Shown here: positions 8,413-16,637 of the stretch, one piece after another | Numbering within the stretch: the stretch's first letter is position 1 | How the letters are laid out: each line of letters opens with the position of its first letter | From: an uncultured Paracoccaceae bacterium | GTDB taxonomy: Bacteria; Pseudomonadota; Alphaproteobacteria; Rhodobacterales; Rhodobacteraceae | DNA length: 64,000 nucleotides | Direction: 5' to 3' | Assembly: GCA_947496535.1 (NCBI GenBank) | Contig: CANMDE010000004.1 | Location: 1 to 64,000 of the forward strand | Made by a program: the position numbers and the translations under genes | The notes under the pieces: model-generated | Told to the model about the DNA's origin: nothing | The model's input: the letters and a program-made list of their open reading frames with translations, nothing else | The model's database searches: none

Positions 8413-9335
8413 TCCCCATCTACTTTTCCGCCGAAGTGAGCGCGGCACGTGATGAAAACCGTGCCATTGTCGCGTTAGAAAGCACGATCATCACACACGG
8501 CATGCCTTTTCCGCAGAATGTCGAAACCGCGCGTTTGGTGGAAGAAGACATCAGACAGGCCGGGGCCACGCCCGCAACGATTGCGGTGCTTGATGGGCAG
8601 CTGCATGTCGGACTGGAACCGGATCAACTTGATCAATTGGGTCAGGCCGAAAATGTCGCAAAGCTTTCTCGTGCCGATATCGCGGCCTGCATTGCGTCAG
8701 GCGGCACGGGCGCAACCACGGTTGCCGCAACAATGATCGCAGCGCATCTGGCGGATATCCAGGTCTTTGCCACTGGCGGCATCGGTGGCGTGCATCGCGG
8801 TGCCGAAAACAGCTTTGATATCTCTGCCGATCTGCAAGAATTGGCCCAAACACCCGTTACTGTTGTTGCTGCGGGGGCAAAAGCGATCCTTGATCTGCAC
8901 AAAACTTTCGAAGTGCTGGAAACACTCGGCGTGCCAGTCATAGCCTATGGGCAGGATAGCCTGCCTGCCTTCTGGTCGGCGACATCGAATTTGCCAGCAC
9001 CACTTCGCATGGACAGCGCGGCTGCGATAGCAGATGCCCACCAAATGCGTACCGCTATGGGCTTGAAAGGTGGGCAATTGATCGCGAACCCTATCCCGAA
9101 AGCGTCTGAAATTTCTGCGGAAACACTGGCACCCATCATTGACGTGGCGCTGCAAGAAGCCGCACTCAAAAACATCCATGCAAAGGCTGTCACACCTTTC
9201 TTGTTAGGTCGCATCTTCGAACTGACGGATGGGCAGTCGCTGACGGCCAATATCGCATTGGTGCGCAATAACGCACGACTTGGGGCTGAGATTGCCAAAG
9301 CATTGATCAAAGATCACCATTCCGACAGCCCTTGA
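8409..9335 (+). CDS. psuG: pseudouridine-5'-phosphate glycosidase
   Basis: Cleaves pseudouridine 5'-phosphate to uracil and ribose 5-phosphate, completing pseudouridine salvage with the kinase upstream. The 308-residue sequence has the family blocks ALESTIITHGMPFPQN, ASGGTGATTVAATM, FATGGIGGVHRGAE with the conserved GGVHRG, and the C-terminal NIALVRNNARLGAEIA. Length is normal. It overlaps psuK by four bases and is followed 65 bases later by the DUF502 gene. Confidence 0.95.
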   Translation: MIPIYFSAEVSAARDENRAIVALESTIITHGMPFPQNVETARLVEEDIRQAGATPATIAVLDGQLHVGLEPDQLDQLGQAENVAKLSRADIAACIASGGTGATTVAATMIAAHLADIQVFATGGIGGVHRGAENSFDISADLQELAQTPVTVVAAGAKAILDLHKTFEVLETLGVPVIAYGQDSLPAFWSATSNLPAPLRMDSAAAIADAHQMRTAMGLKGGQLIANPIPKASEISAETLAPIIDVALQEAALKNIHAKAVTPFLLGRIFELTDGQSLTANIALVRNNARLGAEIAKALIKDHHSDSP

Positions 9336-9400
9336 TTTTGCCTGCTTGAGAAATTGGCCCCGGCGCACTAAGTCAGCAAAAGCATTGGAAAGACTGAATA

Positions 9401-10123
9401 ATGATGGACCCCCATCTCGAAGAACATCAACGGCGCAGCAAACCAGGTCTCATCGCCCGGCTTCGCGGCAATTTTCTGGCCGGGTTGATCATTGTCGCCC
9501 CTATTGGCCTGACATTTTGGCTGATCTGGACTGTCGTTGGCTGGATCGATGGTTGGGTCTGGCCCTTTATTCCTGACTATTACCAGCCCCAGGCCGTCCT
9601 GAACCGCGTCCTCGGACGCACCGAGGAAAACTGGATCGCCGTCAATGTACGCGGCGTCGGGGTGGTCGTGTTCCTCATTTTCACGGTCATTGTCGGTTGG
9701 ATCGGCAAGGGGCTTATCGGGCGCTCTTTTCTGGGCATGGGGGAACGCTTGCTCGACCGGACACCGGTTGTCAGCTCGATCTACAACGCGGCCAAACAAA
9801 TCGCTGAAACGGTGTTTTCACAACGCGACACGTCCTTTGATAAGGCCTGTCTCGTCGAATATCCCCGCAAGGGCATCTGGGCCATCGCATTCATTTCAAC
9901 CAATGCCAAAGGCGAGGTTGATGAAAAACTCTCTGACGGAGAACCGGTAGTAACAGTTTTCCTACCAACCACACCAAACCCCACATCGGGCTTTCTTTTG
10001 TTTTTGCCGCGGCGTGACGTGAAAGAACTGGAGATGAGCGTCGAAGACGCAGCAAAGCTCGTCATATCCGCGGGTCTGGTTTACCCCAATGGCAACGACG
10101 ATGTGACGGAAGCTCCCAGCTAA
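9401..10123 (+). CDS. DUF502 family membrane protein
   Basis: A 240-residue protein of unknown function with two membrane helices (about 24-46 and 82-103), then a soluble domain holding the family blocks DRTPVVSSIYNAAKQ, VFLPTTPNPTSGFLLFLP and MSVEDAAKLVISAGL. DUF502 proteins are widespread in bacteria and their biochemical role is not known. Its TAA stop is immediately followed by the GTG start of the LysE-type gene, so the two are co-translated. Tandem ATGs at 9401 and 9404 make the exact start uncertain by one residue. Confidence 0.88.
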   Translation: MMDPHLEEHQRRSKPGLIARLRGNFLAGLIIVAPIGLTFWLIWTVVGWIDGWVWPFIPDYYQPQAVLNRVLGRTEENWIAVNVRGVGVVVFLIFTVIVGWIGKGLIGRSFLGMGERLLDRTPVVSSIYNAAKQIAETVFSQRDTSFDKACLVEYPRKGIWAIAFISTNAKGEVDEKLSDGEPVVTVFLPTTPNPTSGFLLFLPRRDVKELEMSVEDAAKLVISAGLVYPNGNDDVTEAPS

Positions 10124-10732
10124 GTGCTCGCAGGCCCCGCTCTTACAGGTTTCACCACCGCTTTTGCGCTGATCCTGGCAATCGGTGCGCAGAACGCTTT
10201 CGTCTTACGTCAGGGGCTGGCCAAAGCACATGTCTTCTGGCTCTGCCTGCTCTGCGCGACCTCTGACGCACTTCTGATCACGGCTGGTGTGCTGGGCTTT
10301 GGCTACATCGTGGAACTCTACCCGAACCTGCCTGTCTATATGGCGTGGGGCGGCGCGGCATTTCTGATCATCTACGGGTTCACACGTCTTCGGGCCGCCT
10401 ATGCTGGGCAGTATCAGCTACAGCTATCGGGTGAGTCCGCTGGTCTATGGGCCACGCTGGCAACCGGGGCCGCGTTCACATGGCTCAACCCTCACGTCTA
10501 TCTCGATACACTCGCGCTTATTGGTGCGATCTCAACCGATTTCGCTGCTGGTGCCCCGCGGACCGCTTTCGGCATCGGTGCGGTGAGTTCATCCTTCGTC
10601 TTTTTCTTTGGCCTCGGCTACGGGGCGCGGTTGCTGGCCCCGATCATGCAATCGGCAAAGGCATGGCAGGTATTGGACGTCATCATCGGTCTGGTCATGT
10701 GGGCACTCGCAGCAAAACTGCTGCTCAGCTGA
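10124..10732 (+). CDS. argO: LysE/ArgO-type basic amino acid exporter
   Basis: Inner-membrane exporter for arginine or lysine. The product has 202 residues, about six membrane helices and the LysE signature IGAQNAFVLRQGLAK near the N-terminus, plus FTWLNPHVYLDTLALIG in the middle, both typical of ArgO/LysE. The GTG start touches the stop of the DUF502 gene. Its stop lies 8 bases inside the convergent patatin gene. No LysG/ArgP-type regulator is next to it. The substrate, Arg versus Lys, is inferred from the family. Confidence 0.88.
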   Translation: MLAGPALTGFTTAFALILAIGAQNAFVLRQGLAKAHVFWLCLLCATSDALLITAGVLGFGYIVELYPNLPVYMAWGGAAFLIIYGFTRLRAAYAGQYQLQLSGESAGLWATLATGAAFTWLNPHVYLDTLALIGAISTDFAAGAPRTAFGIGAVSSSFVFFFGLGYGARLLAPIMQSAKAWQVLDVIIGLVMWALAAKLLLS

Positions 10733-11759
10733 ACATATCCGTCAAATTCAATGTGCTCTGCTTGTTGAGATGCTTCTTGTGCCGTTTCAAAAACGCGGTC
10801 GCGGCCGACTGTCCGGCCTCTTTCAGCCGGGCAAGAACCACCGGCGTAGGGATGGTTTTTGTTGCTACGTTCAGCTCATTCATCAAACCGTCATCAGCGA
10901 TCATGTGAACAAGAACATCCTTCATCGAACCTTTCGGTATCTTATGCTGCTTCAATAACCTTTTCACAAAATCAATCGCCCGTAGCTCCCGCAGCAATGA
11001 GCTGTTGAAACTGATTTCATTCACCCGGTTTTGTATCGACTGAGGATCGGTTGGCAGGTCATCGCGCTCCAAGGGATTGATGTTCACGATCAGAACATCC
11101 TCGGGCAGATCGGGCCGGAACAGCGGGAACAATGCCGGGTTGCCAGTGTAACCACCGTCCCAAAAAGCCTCTGACTTGCCGGTGGACGGATCATTGAATT
11201 CCACGGCCTGAAACAGTGTCGGCAAACAGGCCGATGCCAGTATGACATCCGGCATGATTTCATCACCAGTGAACACCCTGATTTTGCCGTTGCGGACATT
11301 GGTCGCACAGATATGGAGCTCGGGCCCATCATTGGCACACACGGCGTCATAGTGAAATTCTTCGACGATCCGCTGCAGCGGATTGCGCACCATCGGACCA
11401 TAAACATAAGGAGAAAAGAACCGCGAGGTCATATCCCACGCTGTATAGGCCGGGGAATACTTCATTGCCTCGGCCCAAAGATGCGCCGTCGGTGCCAGCG
11501 ATGACACCCACTCCGTCAGACGCGGATCCGTCACAGCACCAATCTGGGACCAAAGCCATTCAAGGTTATCAATCGCTCCTTCGCGACCATTCTCGATCCA
11601 CCCGGCCTTCAATGCGGCCGCATTCATCGCCCCCGCCGAGGTACCCGAGATGGCGGCTATCTCGATATCCTCATCCCGCAACAAAGTATCGAGCACACCC
11701 CACGTAAACGCCCCGTGCGCCCCGCCGCCCTGCAAAGCGAGGTTAATGCGCTTGGTCAT
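10725..11759 (-). CDS. patatin-like phospholipase
   Basis: Serine hydrolase of the patatin family with a Ser-Asp dyad. In 344 residues it shows the oxyanion loop GGGAHG (11-16), the nucleophile elbow GTSAG with Ser41, and the DGG motif with Asp201. No signal peptide is seen, so it is probably cytosolic. The ATG at 11759 overlaps the bdhA stop by four bases (ATGA), which fixes the start and implies coupling to 3-hydroxybutyrate dehydrogenase. That pairing suggests a role in polyhydroxybutyrate or acyl-ester turnover, but this is inference from context; a generic phospholipase is equally possible. Confidence 0.88.
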   Translation of the reverse strand: MTKRINLALQGGGAHGAFTWGVLDTLLRDEDIEIAAISGTSAGAMNAAALKAGWIENGREGAIDNLEWLWSQIGAVTDPRLTEWVSSLAPTAHLWAEAMKYSPAYTAWDMTSRFFSPYVYGPMVRNPLQRIVEEFHYDAVCANDGPELHICATNVRNGKIRVFTGDEIMPDVILASACLPTLFQAVEFNDPSTGKSEAFWDGGYTGNPALFPLFRPDLPEDVLIVNINPLERDDLPTDPQSIQNRVNEISFNSSLLRELRAIDFVKRLLKQHKIPKGSMKDVLVHMIADDGLMNELNVATKTIPTPVVLARLKEAGQSAATAFLKRHKKHLNKQSTLNLTDMFS

Positions 11760-12529
11760 AACGCGGTCCAGCCACCATCGACGCTGATCGTCGTACCGGT
11801 GATTTGCGCTGCGGCGTCTGAGCACAGGAACACTGTCGTACCCCCCAACTGCTCAACCGTGGCAAATTCCTTCGACGGTTGCCGCTCCAGCAAGACATTA
11901 CGCACGACATCCTCGCGGCTCATGTTGTATTCCTTCATCGTATCGGGGATCTGTGCCTCCACGAGTGGTGTCAGAACATAACCGGGACAAATTGCGTTGC
12001 AGGTAATCGGGTCTTCTGCAGTTTCCAGTGCGACAACCTTCGTCATCCCGACAACGCCATGTTTGGCCGCGACATAAGCGGACTTGTAAGGCGAAGCTGT
12101 CAGGCCATGGGCCGACGCAATGTTGACCACCCTGCCCCAACCCTTTTCACGCATTCCGCTCACAGCGGCCGCCATCGTATGGAATGCCGACGACATATTG
12201 ATCGCAATAATTGCGTCCCATTTTTCGACCGGAAAGTCCTGAACTGGGGCGACATGCTGGATACCGGCATTGTTGATCAGGATATCACAATCGCCAGCCT
12301 CGACGATCAAACGACGGCAGTCATCAGCCTTGGACATGTCAGCCTGGACGTATTTCGCCTCTACGCCGGTGTCGCTGGCAATCTGTGCTGCCAGCGCATG
12401 ATCCTCGTCACGATCTGTGAAAGAGTTCAGGACGACATTCGCACCCGCCTTTGCCAATTCTTGCGCAACGCCCAACCCAATGCCTGAGTTCGACCCGGTG
12501 ATGACTGCAGTTTTTCCCGAAAGCGACAT
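11756..12529 (-). CDS. bdhA: 3-hydroxybutyrate dehydrogenase
   Basis: Short-chain dehydrogenase that interconverts 3-hydroxybutyrate and acetoacetate with NAD, in ketone-body and polyhydroxybutyrate metabolism. The 257 residues contain the cofactor motif TGSNSGIG (11-18), NNAG (86-89), and the catalytic Ser139, Tyr152 and Lys156. The C-terminal stretch QPSKEFATVEQLG followed by TTISVDGGWTAL is typical of bacterial BdhA rather than generic SDRs. Start ATG 12529 follows AAGGAG. It heads a two-gene unit with the patatin gene; upstream on the same strand lies a promoter-terminator module that may regulate it. Confidence 0.93.
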   Translation of the reverse strand: MSLSGKTAVITGSNSGIGLGVAQELAKAGANVVLNSFTDRDEDHALAAQIASDTGVEAKYVQADMSKADDCRRLIVEAGDCDILINNAGIQHVAPVQDFPVEKWDAIIAINMSSAFHTMAAAVSGMREKGWGRVVNIASAHGLTASPYKSAYVAAKHGVVGMTKVVALETAEDPITCNAICPGYVLTPLVEAQIPDTMKEYNMSREDVVRNVLLERQPSKEFATVEQLGGTTVFLCSDAAAQITGTTISVDGGWTAL

Positions 12530-12611
12530 GACGAGGGCTCCTTAAGATTGCATCGCGACTCACCTTATATGCTGCAACTGCAAAAGCCACCTCAAGGTTC
12601 CGATAGCCCAT

Positions 12612-12638
12612 AAAAAAACGCCCGCACAAGGCGGGCGT
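12612..12638 (-). terminator. intrinsic terminator upstream of bdhA
   Basis: A perfect 8-bp stem (ACGCCCGC at 12618-12625 with GCGGGCGT at 12631-12638, 5-base loop) is followed on the minus strand by seven T residues. There is no protein gene upstream on this strand for it to terminate, so it must end a small RNA or a leader transcript. Confidence 0.85.
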
Positions 12639-12686
12639 AAAGTTATTGAGGCAGGTTTCATACAGGCAAGAAACCTATCGAGCAGT
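12612..12686 (-). ncRNA. candidate small RNA or attenuated leader upstream of bdhA
   Basis: On the minus strand a promoter (see 12693-12721) is followed by about 75 bases and then a strong intrinsic terminator, with no reading frame that has a ribosome site. The predicted transcript has a first hairpin with a perfect 7-bp stem (AGGTTTC/GAAACCT, 10-base loop), a single-stranded A/U-rich linker, and the terminator hairpin. This is the standard layout of a short regulatory RNA. Because the bdhA start lies about 80 bases further on in the same direction, it could instead be a prematurely terminated bdhA leader. The exact 5' end is inferred. Confidence 0.5.
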
Positions 12687-12692
12687 GACCTC

Positions 12693-12721
12693 TTTATAAG
12701 CAATGCCTCGCCCGCATCCAA
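12693..12721 (-). promoter_or_regulatory. promoter for the candidate small RNA
   Basis: On the minus strand a -35 element TTGGAT (12716-12721) and a -10 element TATAAA (12693-12698) are separated by exactly 17 bases. The predicted start is near 12686. Confidence 0.6.
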
Positions 12722-12798
12722 GCTAAAAGTTTGAAAAGGCTCAAAAGCCTCTTTACCATCAGGGTCAAGACGCAAAAAACAAGAGGGGCGACAGGGAA

Positions 12799-14616
12799 AT
12801 GACAGTGAAAATCGCAGCAGCGGCACGACAGTTTGGGCTGGGGTTGGCCTTTGCAGCCTATGGGTGTTTGGCACAGGCGGAACCACAACATGGCATAGCT
12901 ATGTATGGCGAACCTGCACTACCACCTGATTTTGTGTCGATGCCTTACGTGAACCCCGATGCGCCAAAGGGCGGACGGATAGTCACGGCCGAGATCGGAA
13001 GTTTTGACAGCCTGAACCCCTACATCCTCAAAGGGTCGGTGCCTTGGCAGCTTCCATACCTGATCGGGGAAAGCATGATGGGTCGCAGTCTTGATGAACC
13101 TTTCAGCCTATATGGGGTGCTGGCCGAATCGATAGAGACCGGACCAGACCGCGAATGGGTCGAATTCACCATGCGCGAGGGCATCACCTTTTCTGACGGC
13201 ACACCAATGACCATGGAAGACGTGATGTGGTCATATGAAACATTAGGCACGGTCGGTCATCCACGCTACCGGTCGCTTGCGGCAAAGATCGAAAGCATGG
13301 AACAAACCGGCGACCGCTCCTTCCGCATCACCTTCAATACCGAAGATCGCGAATTGGCATTGCTGGCTGGTATGCGCCCCATCCTGAAAAAGGCTCAATG
13401 GGATGGCGTGGACTTCGCCGAAAGCACAGTGAACACAGTTCCGATCACCTCGTCCCCTTACATAATTGACGACTTTGAAGCTGGGCGCTTTGTCTCGTTC
13501 AAGCGCAACGCGGATTACTGGGGCAACGACGTTCCATTCCGCCGGGGTACAAACAATCTCGACGAGGTACGCCTCGAATTTTTCGGCGACGAAACAGCGG
13601 CGTTTGAGGCATTCAAAGTCGGCGAAGTGAACTCCAACCGCGAATTCAACGTCGCTCGCTGGGAAAGCCAATATAACTTCCCCGCTGTTCAGGACGGGGA
13701 TGTGGTGCTGTCGGTCCTGCCGCACGGGCGGCCAGCAGGCATGACCGGGTTCGTGATGAACACGCGGCGCGATCAATTCAGCGACTGGCGCGTTCGCGAT
13801 GCGCTTATGCACGTCTTCAACTTCGAATTCATCAACGAGGCGATGACCGGCGGTGCTCAACCCCGCATCACGTCCTTCTGGGCCAACTCGCCTTTGGGCA
13901 TGTCAGAAGGCCCTGCCGAAGGGCGCGTACTGGAGTTCCTCGAGCCATTCGCCGACGATCTGCTACCCGGCACGATCGACGGTTACACTCTACCCGTCTC
14001 AGACGGATCCGAACGCAACAGGGCCGGCATCACAGCCGCCCTCGCGCAGATGGAAGAAGCAGGCTGGACCATTCAGGACGGCGTGATGCGCAATGAAGCG
14101 GGCCAGGACTTCAAGTTCGACATCCTGCTGGAACAAGGCGCTTCGGAAAACCAGGCCATCATCGATATGTTCGTTGAATCGCTCGCCCGGATCGGCGTCG
14201 AACCTTCGGTGACGGTAGCTGACGATGCACAGTTCAAAGAACGCACCGACGCCTATGACTTCGACATGACCTACTACCGCCGCGGCGTCACACTTTCACC
14301 GGGTAACGAGCAATACAGCTATTTCGGATCGGAATACTCTGACGAACCGGGCGGTCGGAACTTGATGGGTGTCAAATCCCCGGCGATTGACGAGATGATC
14401 GGCAAACTTCTCACCTCTGAAAGTCAGGACGATTTCGTGGCCGCCGTCAAAGCCATAGACCGTGTACTGGCCGCAGGTCGCTACGTGATCCCGATCTATC
14501 AGTGGAATATCAGCCGGATCGCCCACGCCAAGGAACTGCGCTTCCAGGAACCTGTCCCGATCTGGGGCGACTGGCCCGGCTGGCAGCCTGATGTGTGGTG
14601 GTACGAGGAAGAGTAA
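12799..14616 (+). CDS. ABC transporter substrate-binding protein, family 5 (YejA-like)
   Basis: Periplasmic binding protein for oligopeptides or similar solutes. The 605 residues include a signal peptide (cleavage probably after the AQA near residue 27), then the SBP family 5 fold with YVNPDAPKGGRI, REGITFSDGTPMTMEDV and YIIDDFEAGRFVSFKRN blocks. The PDAPKGG opening and the length resemble the YejA subgroup, whose members bind microcin C-type peptides. No permease or ATPase gene is adjacent, so it is an orphan here or its partners lie elsewhere. AGGGAA lies just before the ATG. A bipartite hairpin follows the gene. Confidence 0.88.
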   Translation: MTVKIAAAARQFGLGLAFAAYGCLAQAEPQHGIAMYGEPALPPDFVSMPYVNPDAPKGGRIVTAEIGSFDSLNPYILKGSVPWQLPYLIGESMMGRSLDEPFSLYGVLAESIETGPDREWVEFTMREGITFSDGTPMTMEDVMWSYETLGTVGHPRYRSLAAKIESMEQTGDRSFRITFNTEDRELALLAGMRPILKKAQWDGVDFAESTVNTVPITSSPYIIDDFEAGRFVSFKRNADYWGNDVPFRRGTNNLDEVRLEFFGDETAAFEAFKVGEVNSNREFNVARWESQYNFPAVQDGDVVLSVLPHGRPAGMTGFVMNTRRDQFSDWRVRDALMHVFNFEFINEAMTGGAQPRITSFWANSPLGMSEGPAEGRVLEFLEPFADDLLPGTIDGYTLPVSDGSERNRAGITAALAQMEEAGWTIQDGVMRNEAGQDFKFDILLEQGASENQAIIDMFVESLARIGVEPSVTVADDAQFKERTDAYDFDMTYYRRGVTLSPGNEQYSYFGSEYSDEPGGRNLMGVKSPAIDEMIGKLLTSESQDDFVAAVKAIDRVLAAGRYVIPIYQWNISRIAHAKELRFQEPVPIWGDWPGWQPDVWWYEEE

Positions 14617-14629
14617 CCAATGAACCGCC

Positions 14630-14672
14630 CCGGCGTCATAGTCCTGTTACATTCAGGACCTAGCCGGGGCGT
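14630..14672 (+). terminator. hairpin terminator after the substrate-binding protein gene
   Basis: A two-part stem-loop has an outer GCCCCGGC/GCCGGGGC helix and an inner AGTCCTG/CAGGAC helix with a TTACATT loop. The T-tract after it is weak, so efficiency is uncertain. Confidence 0.6.
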
Positions 14673-14691
14673 ATTCAAATAAGTGGTGCCC

Positions 14692-15165
14692 ATGAACATC
14701 CTCGTCCTGTGTACCGGCAACTCTGCCCGGTCGATACTTCTTCAATCCATACTGACCCACCGCTCCGATGGCCGCATCACGGCCTATTCGGCGGGCTCAA
14801 AGCCCGCAGGTCAGGTCCATCCACAGTCACTGACACTGCTCGCGGCCAAAGGTTACCCCACCGCCGGGCTCAGCTCCAAAAGTTGGGATGTCTACGCACA
14901 GGACGATGCGCCTGAAATGGGCGCGGTGATTACCGTCTGCGGCTCTGCTGCAGGTGAGGAATGCCCATACTGGCCGGGCGCGCCCCTCCGCGCCCATTGG
15001 GGGGTGGAAGATCCAGCAGCAGCCAGCGAGGAACACTGGGAAGACGCCTTCCAGACTGCCTACGACCTATTGGAGGCCCGCGCCCAGGCACTGTTCGCCC
15101 TGCCCTTTGAAGACATGGACAGGGCCGCGCTACAAACCGAACTCGACAAGATCGGTCAAAACTGA
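14692..15165 (+). CDS. arsC: arsenate reductase, low-molecular-weight phosphatase type
   Basis: Reduces arsenate to arsenite in the cytosol, using the low-molecular-weight tyrosine phosphatase fold. The 157 residues begin with the P-loop CTGNSARS: Cys7 and Arg13 in the CX5R arrangement. Further blocks YSAGSKPAG and the Asp-containing HWGVEDPAA fit the family. ATG 14692 is chosen since it puts the P-loop at the usual place; a GTG nine bases upstream is possible. The stop shares one base with the aquaporin start (TGATG). The pair recalls the Sinorhizobium meliloti AqpS-ArsC system, in which arsenite leaves through the channel. No ArsR gene is visible. Confidence 0.9.
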   Translation: MNILVLCTGNSARSILLQSILTHRSDGRITAYSAGSKPAGQVHPQSLTLLAAKGYPTAGLSSKSWDVYAQDDAPEMGAVITVCGSAAGEECPYWPGAPLRAHWGVEDPAAASEEHWEDAFQTAYDLLEARAQALFALPFEDMDRAALQTELDKIGQN

Positions 15166-15812
15166 TGCAAAAACTTCTGGCCGAAGGACTAGGCACCGCT
15201 TTTCTGCTTATCGGAGTGGTCGGCTCCGGCATCATGGGCGAAGCCCTGGCAGACGGCAATGTTGCTATTGCGCTGCTGGCCAATGCCATCGCGACCGGTT
15301 GTATTCTCTACGTCATCATTACAACGCTCGGGCCCATCTCTGGCGCACATTTCAACCCGGCGGTCACGCTGGCCTTTCTGCTGCGGGGCGAACACGCAAA
15401 GAAAGACGCCCTGCCCTATATCGCAGCTCAGATCATTGGCGGCATCCTTGGTGTATGGGCCACCCACATCATGTTCGATCTGTCCGTCTTTCAGGCATCA
15501 ACGACCGACCGAACCGGCATCGCGCAATGGTTCTCCGAGATCATCGCGACATTCGGTCTGCTCTTCGTGATCTTTGGGGGTATCCGACATAAAGTCGATG
15601 CGGTGCCGCCGCTTGTTGCGCTCTACATCACTGGGGCTTACTGGTTCACATCATCCACCAGTTTCGCTAACCCCGCCGTCACCATCGCACGCGGCTTCAG
15701 CGACACATTTGCGGGGATCAATCCCGCAAATATCCCGATGTTCATCATCATGCAGATCATCGCAGTTGGCATCGGCCACCTGGTCCTCACAAAGCTCTTT
15801 TCCGAGGAATAG
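15165..15812 (+). CDS. aqpS: aquaporin-family channel, probable arsenite channel
   Basis: Inner-membrane MIP-family channel of 215 residues with six predicted helices and two half-helices. Both NPA motifs are intact: Asn64-Pro-Ala and Asn169-Pro-Ala, the second followed by Arg176 of the selectivity filter. Its one-base overlap with arsC implies joint translation. In S. meliloti a homologous AqpS lets arsenite flow out after ArsC reduction, so the same role is inferred. Transport of other small neutral solutes is not excluded. Confidence 0.85.
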   Translation: MQKLLAEGLGTAFLLIGVVGSGIMGEALADGNVAIALLANAIATGCILYVIITTLGPISGAHFNPAVTLAFLLRGEHAKKDALPYIAAQIIGGILGVWATHIMFDLSVFQASTTDRTGIAQWFSEIIATFGLLFVIFGGIRHKVDAVPPLVALYITGAYWFTSSTSFANPAVTIARGFSDTFAGINPANIPMFIIMQIIAVGIGHLVLTKLFSEE

Positions 15813-15817
15813 ACCAA

Positions 15818-15858
15818 GCTTCCCACTTCATCTTGGCCCAAAAACTCCCGCCGGAGGC
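15818..15858 (-). repeat. 41-bp dispersed intergenic repeat, copy 2
   Basis: Reverse-complement copy of the element at 3710-3750, with three differences in 41 bases. It sits between convergent aqpS and the XRE-cupin gene, in the orientation that would place its small hairpin and T-run just after the XRE-cupin stop. A terminator role there is likely. Confidence 0.75.
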
Positions 15859-15889
15859 TCCCCGCATCACCGCCGCGCAAAAGGTCAAA

Positions 15890-16513
15890 TCAAGCGAGCG
15901 ACGTCACCCAAAGTATCGTCGCATCCTCCTGACTGACGGACACCACGTTGTGCCCCATGGCAGCATCATAATAAGCGCTGTCGCCGCGCTTCAGCTCCAC
16001 GGGTTCGTAAAACTCGGTATAAAGCCTGACTTGTCCCGTCAGAACATAAAGAAACTCTTCGCCGTCATGACGCACCCAACCATCAAAGTCCTCCATCCGC
16101 CGCGCGCGGACGCGTGTACGATAGGGTAGCATCTTCTTGGTCGTCAGCACCTCCCCCAGCATCGCGTGCTCATAGGTGGTGGTGATCTTGGCCGTCTCTT
16201 CACCATTCTTGGTCACCGCCATGCGCCCGTTCACCTGCCCCTTTGAGGGCGGCGTGAACAACTGCGGCACAGAAATCTCCAGACCCACGGCCAGTTTCTT
16301 CAGCGCATCATAGGTCGGTGACATCTGTCCGTTTTCGATCTTGGACAGCGTTGATCGTGCAAGGCCAGCTTGCTGGGCAGCTTGCTCCAACGTCCAGTTG
16401 CGGGCCTTTCGCAACTCACGCACGCGCGCGCCGAGATCAAGCGGCTGAGACGTCGCAGTCTTCCCGTTTTCATGGGCAATGCGGATCAGGCTTTTGGGAT
16501 CATTTTCGGTCAT
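15890..16513 (-). CDS. XRE-family transcriptional regulator with cupin domain
   Basis: A 207-residue regulator with an N-terminal helix-turn-helix (about 27-85; LGARVRELRKARNWTLEQAA and ARSTLSKIENGQMSP) and a C-terminal cupin sensor domain (about 130-205; WVRHDGEEFLYVLTGQV and LKRGDSAYYDA). Members of this architecture control amine, amino acid and sugar metabolism. The ligand here is not known. It stands convergent to arsC-aqpS and divergent from the DsbA-like gene, so the DsbA-MFS unit is a plausible target. Confidence 0.9.
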   Translation of the reverse strand: MTENDPKSLIRIAHENGKTATSQPLDLGARVRELRKARNWTLEQAAQQAGLARSTLSKIENGQMSPTYDALKKLAVGLEISVPQLFTPPSKGQVNGRMAVTKNGEETAKITTTYEHAMLGEVLTTKKMLPYRTRVRARRMEDFDGWVRHDGEEFLYVLTGQVRLYTEFYEPVELKRGDSAYYDAAMGHNVVSVSQEDATILWVTSLA

Positions 16514-16637
16514 GGAATGTCTTTAAGGCCCCGCTCACATTCTTGCAATCCTGACAGGGCCCTCCCAATCCGCCCTTCCCCTGCCCAACAAACACAGATA
16601 CCCAAGGCGTAACGCAGCACCAGAAAGGGAAACCGCA

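Noticed and set aside
12560..12886. Minus-strand frames covering the region upstream of bdhA
   Set aside because: They read through the promoter and terminator of the candidate sRNA and into the signal peptide region of the binding-protein gene; no ribosome site.
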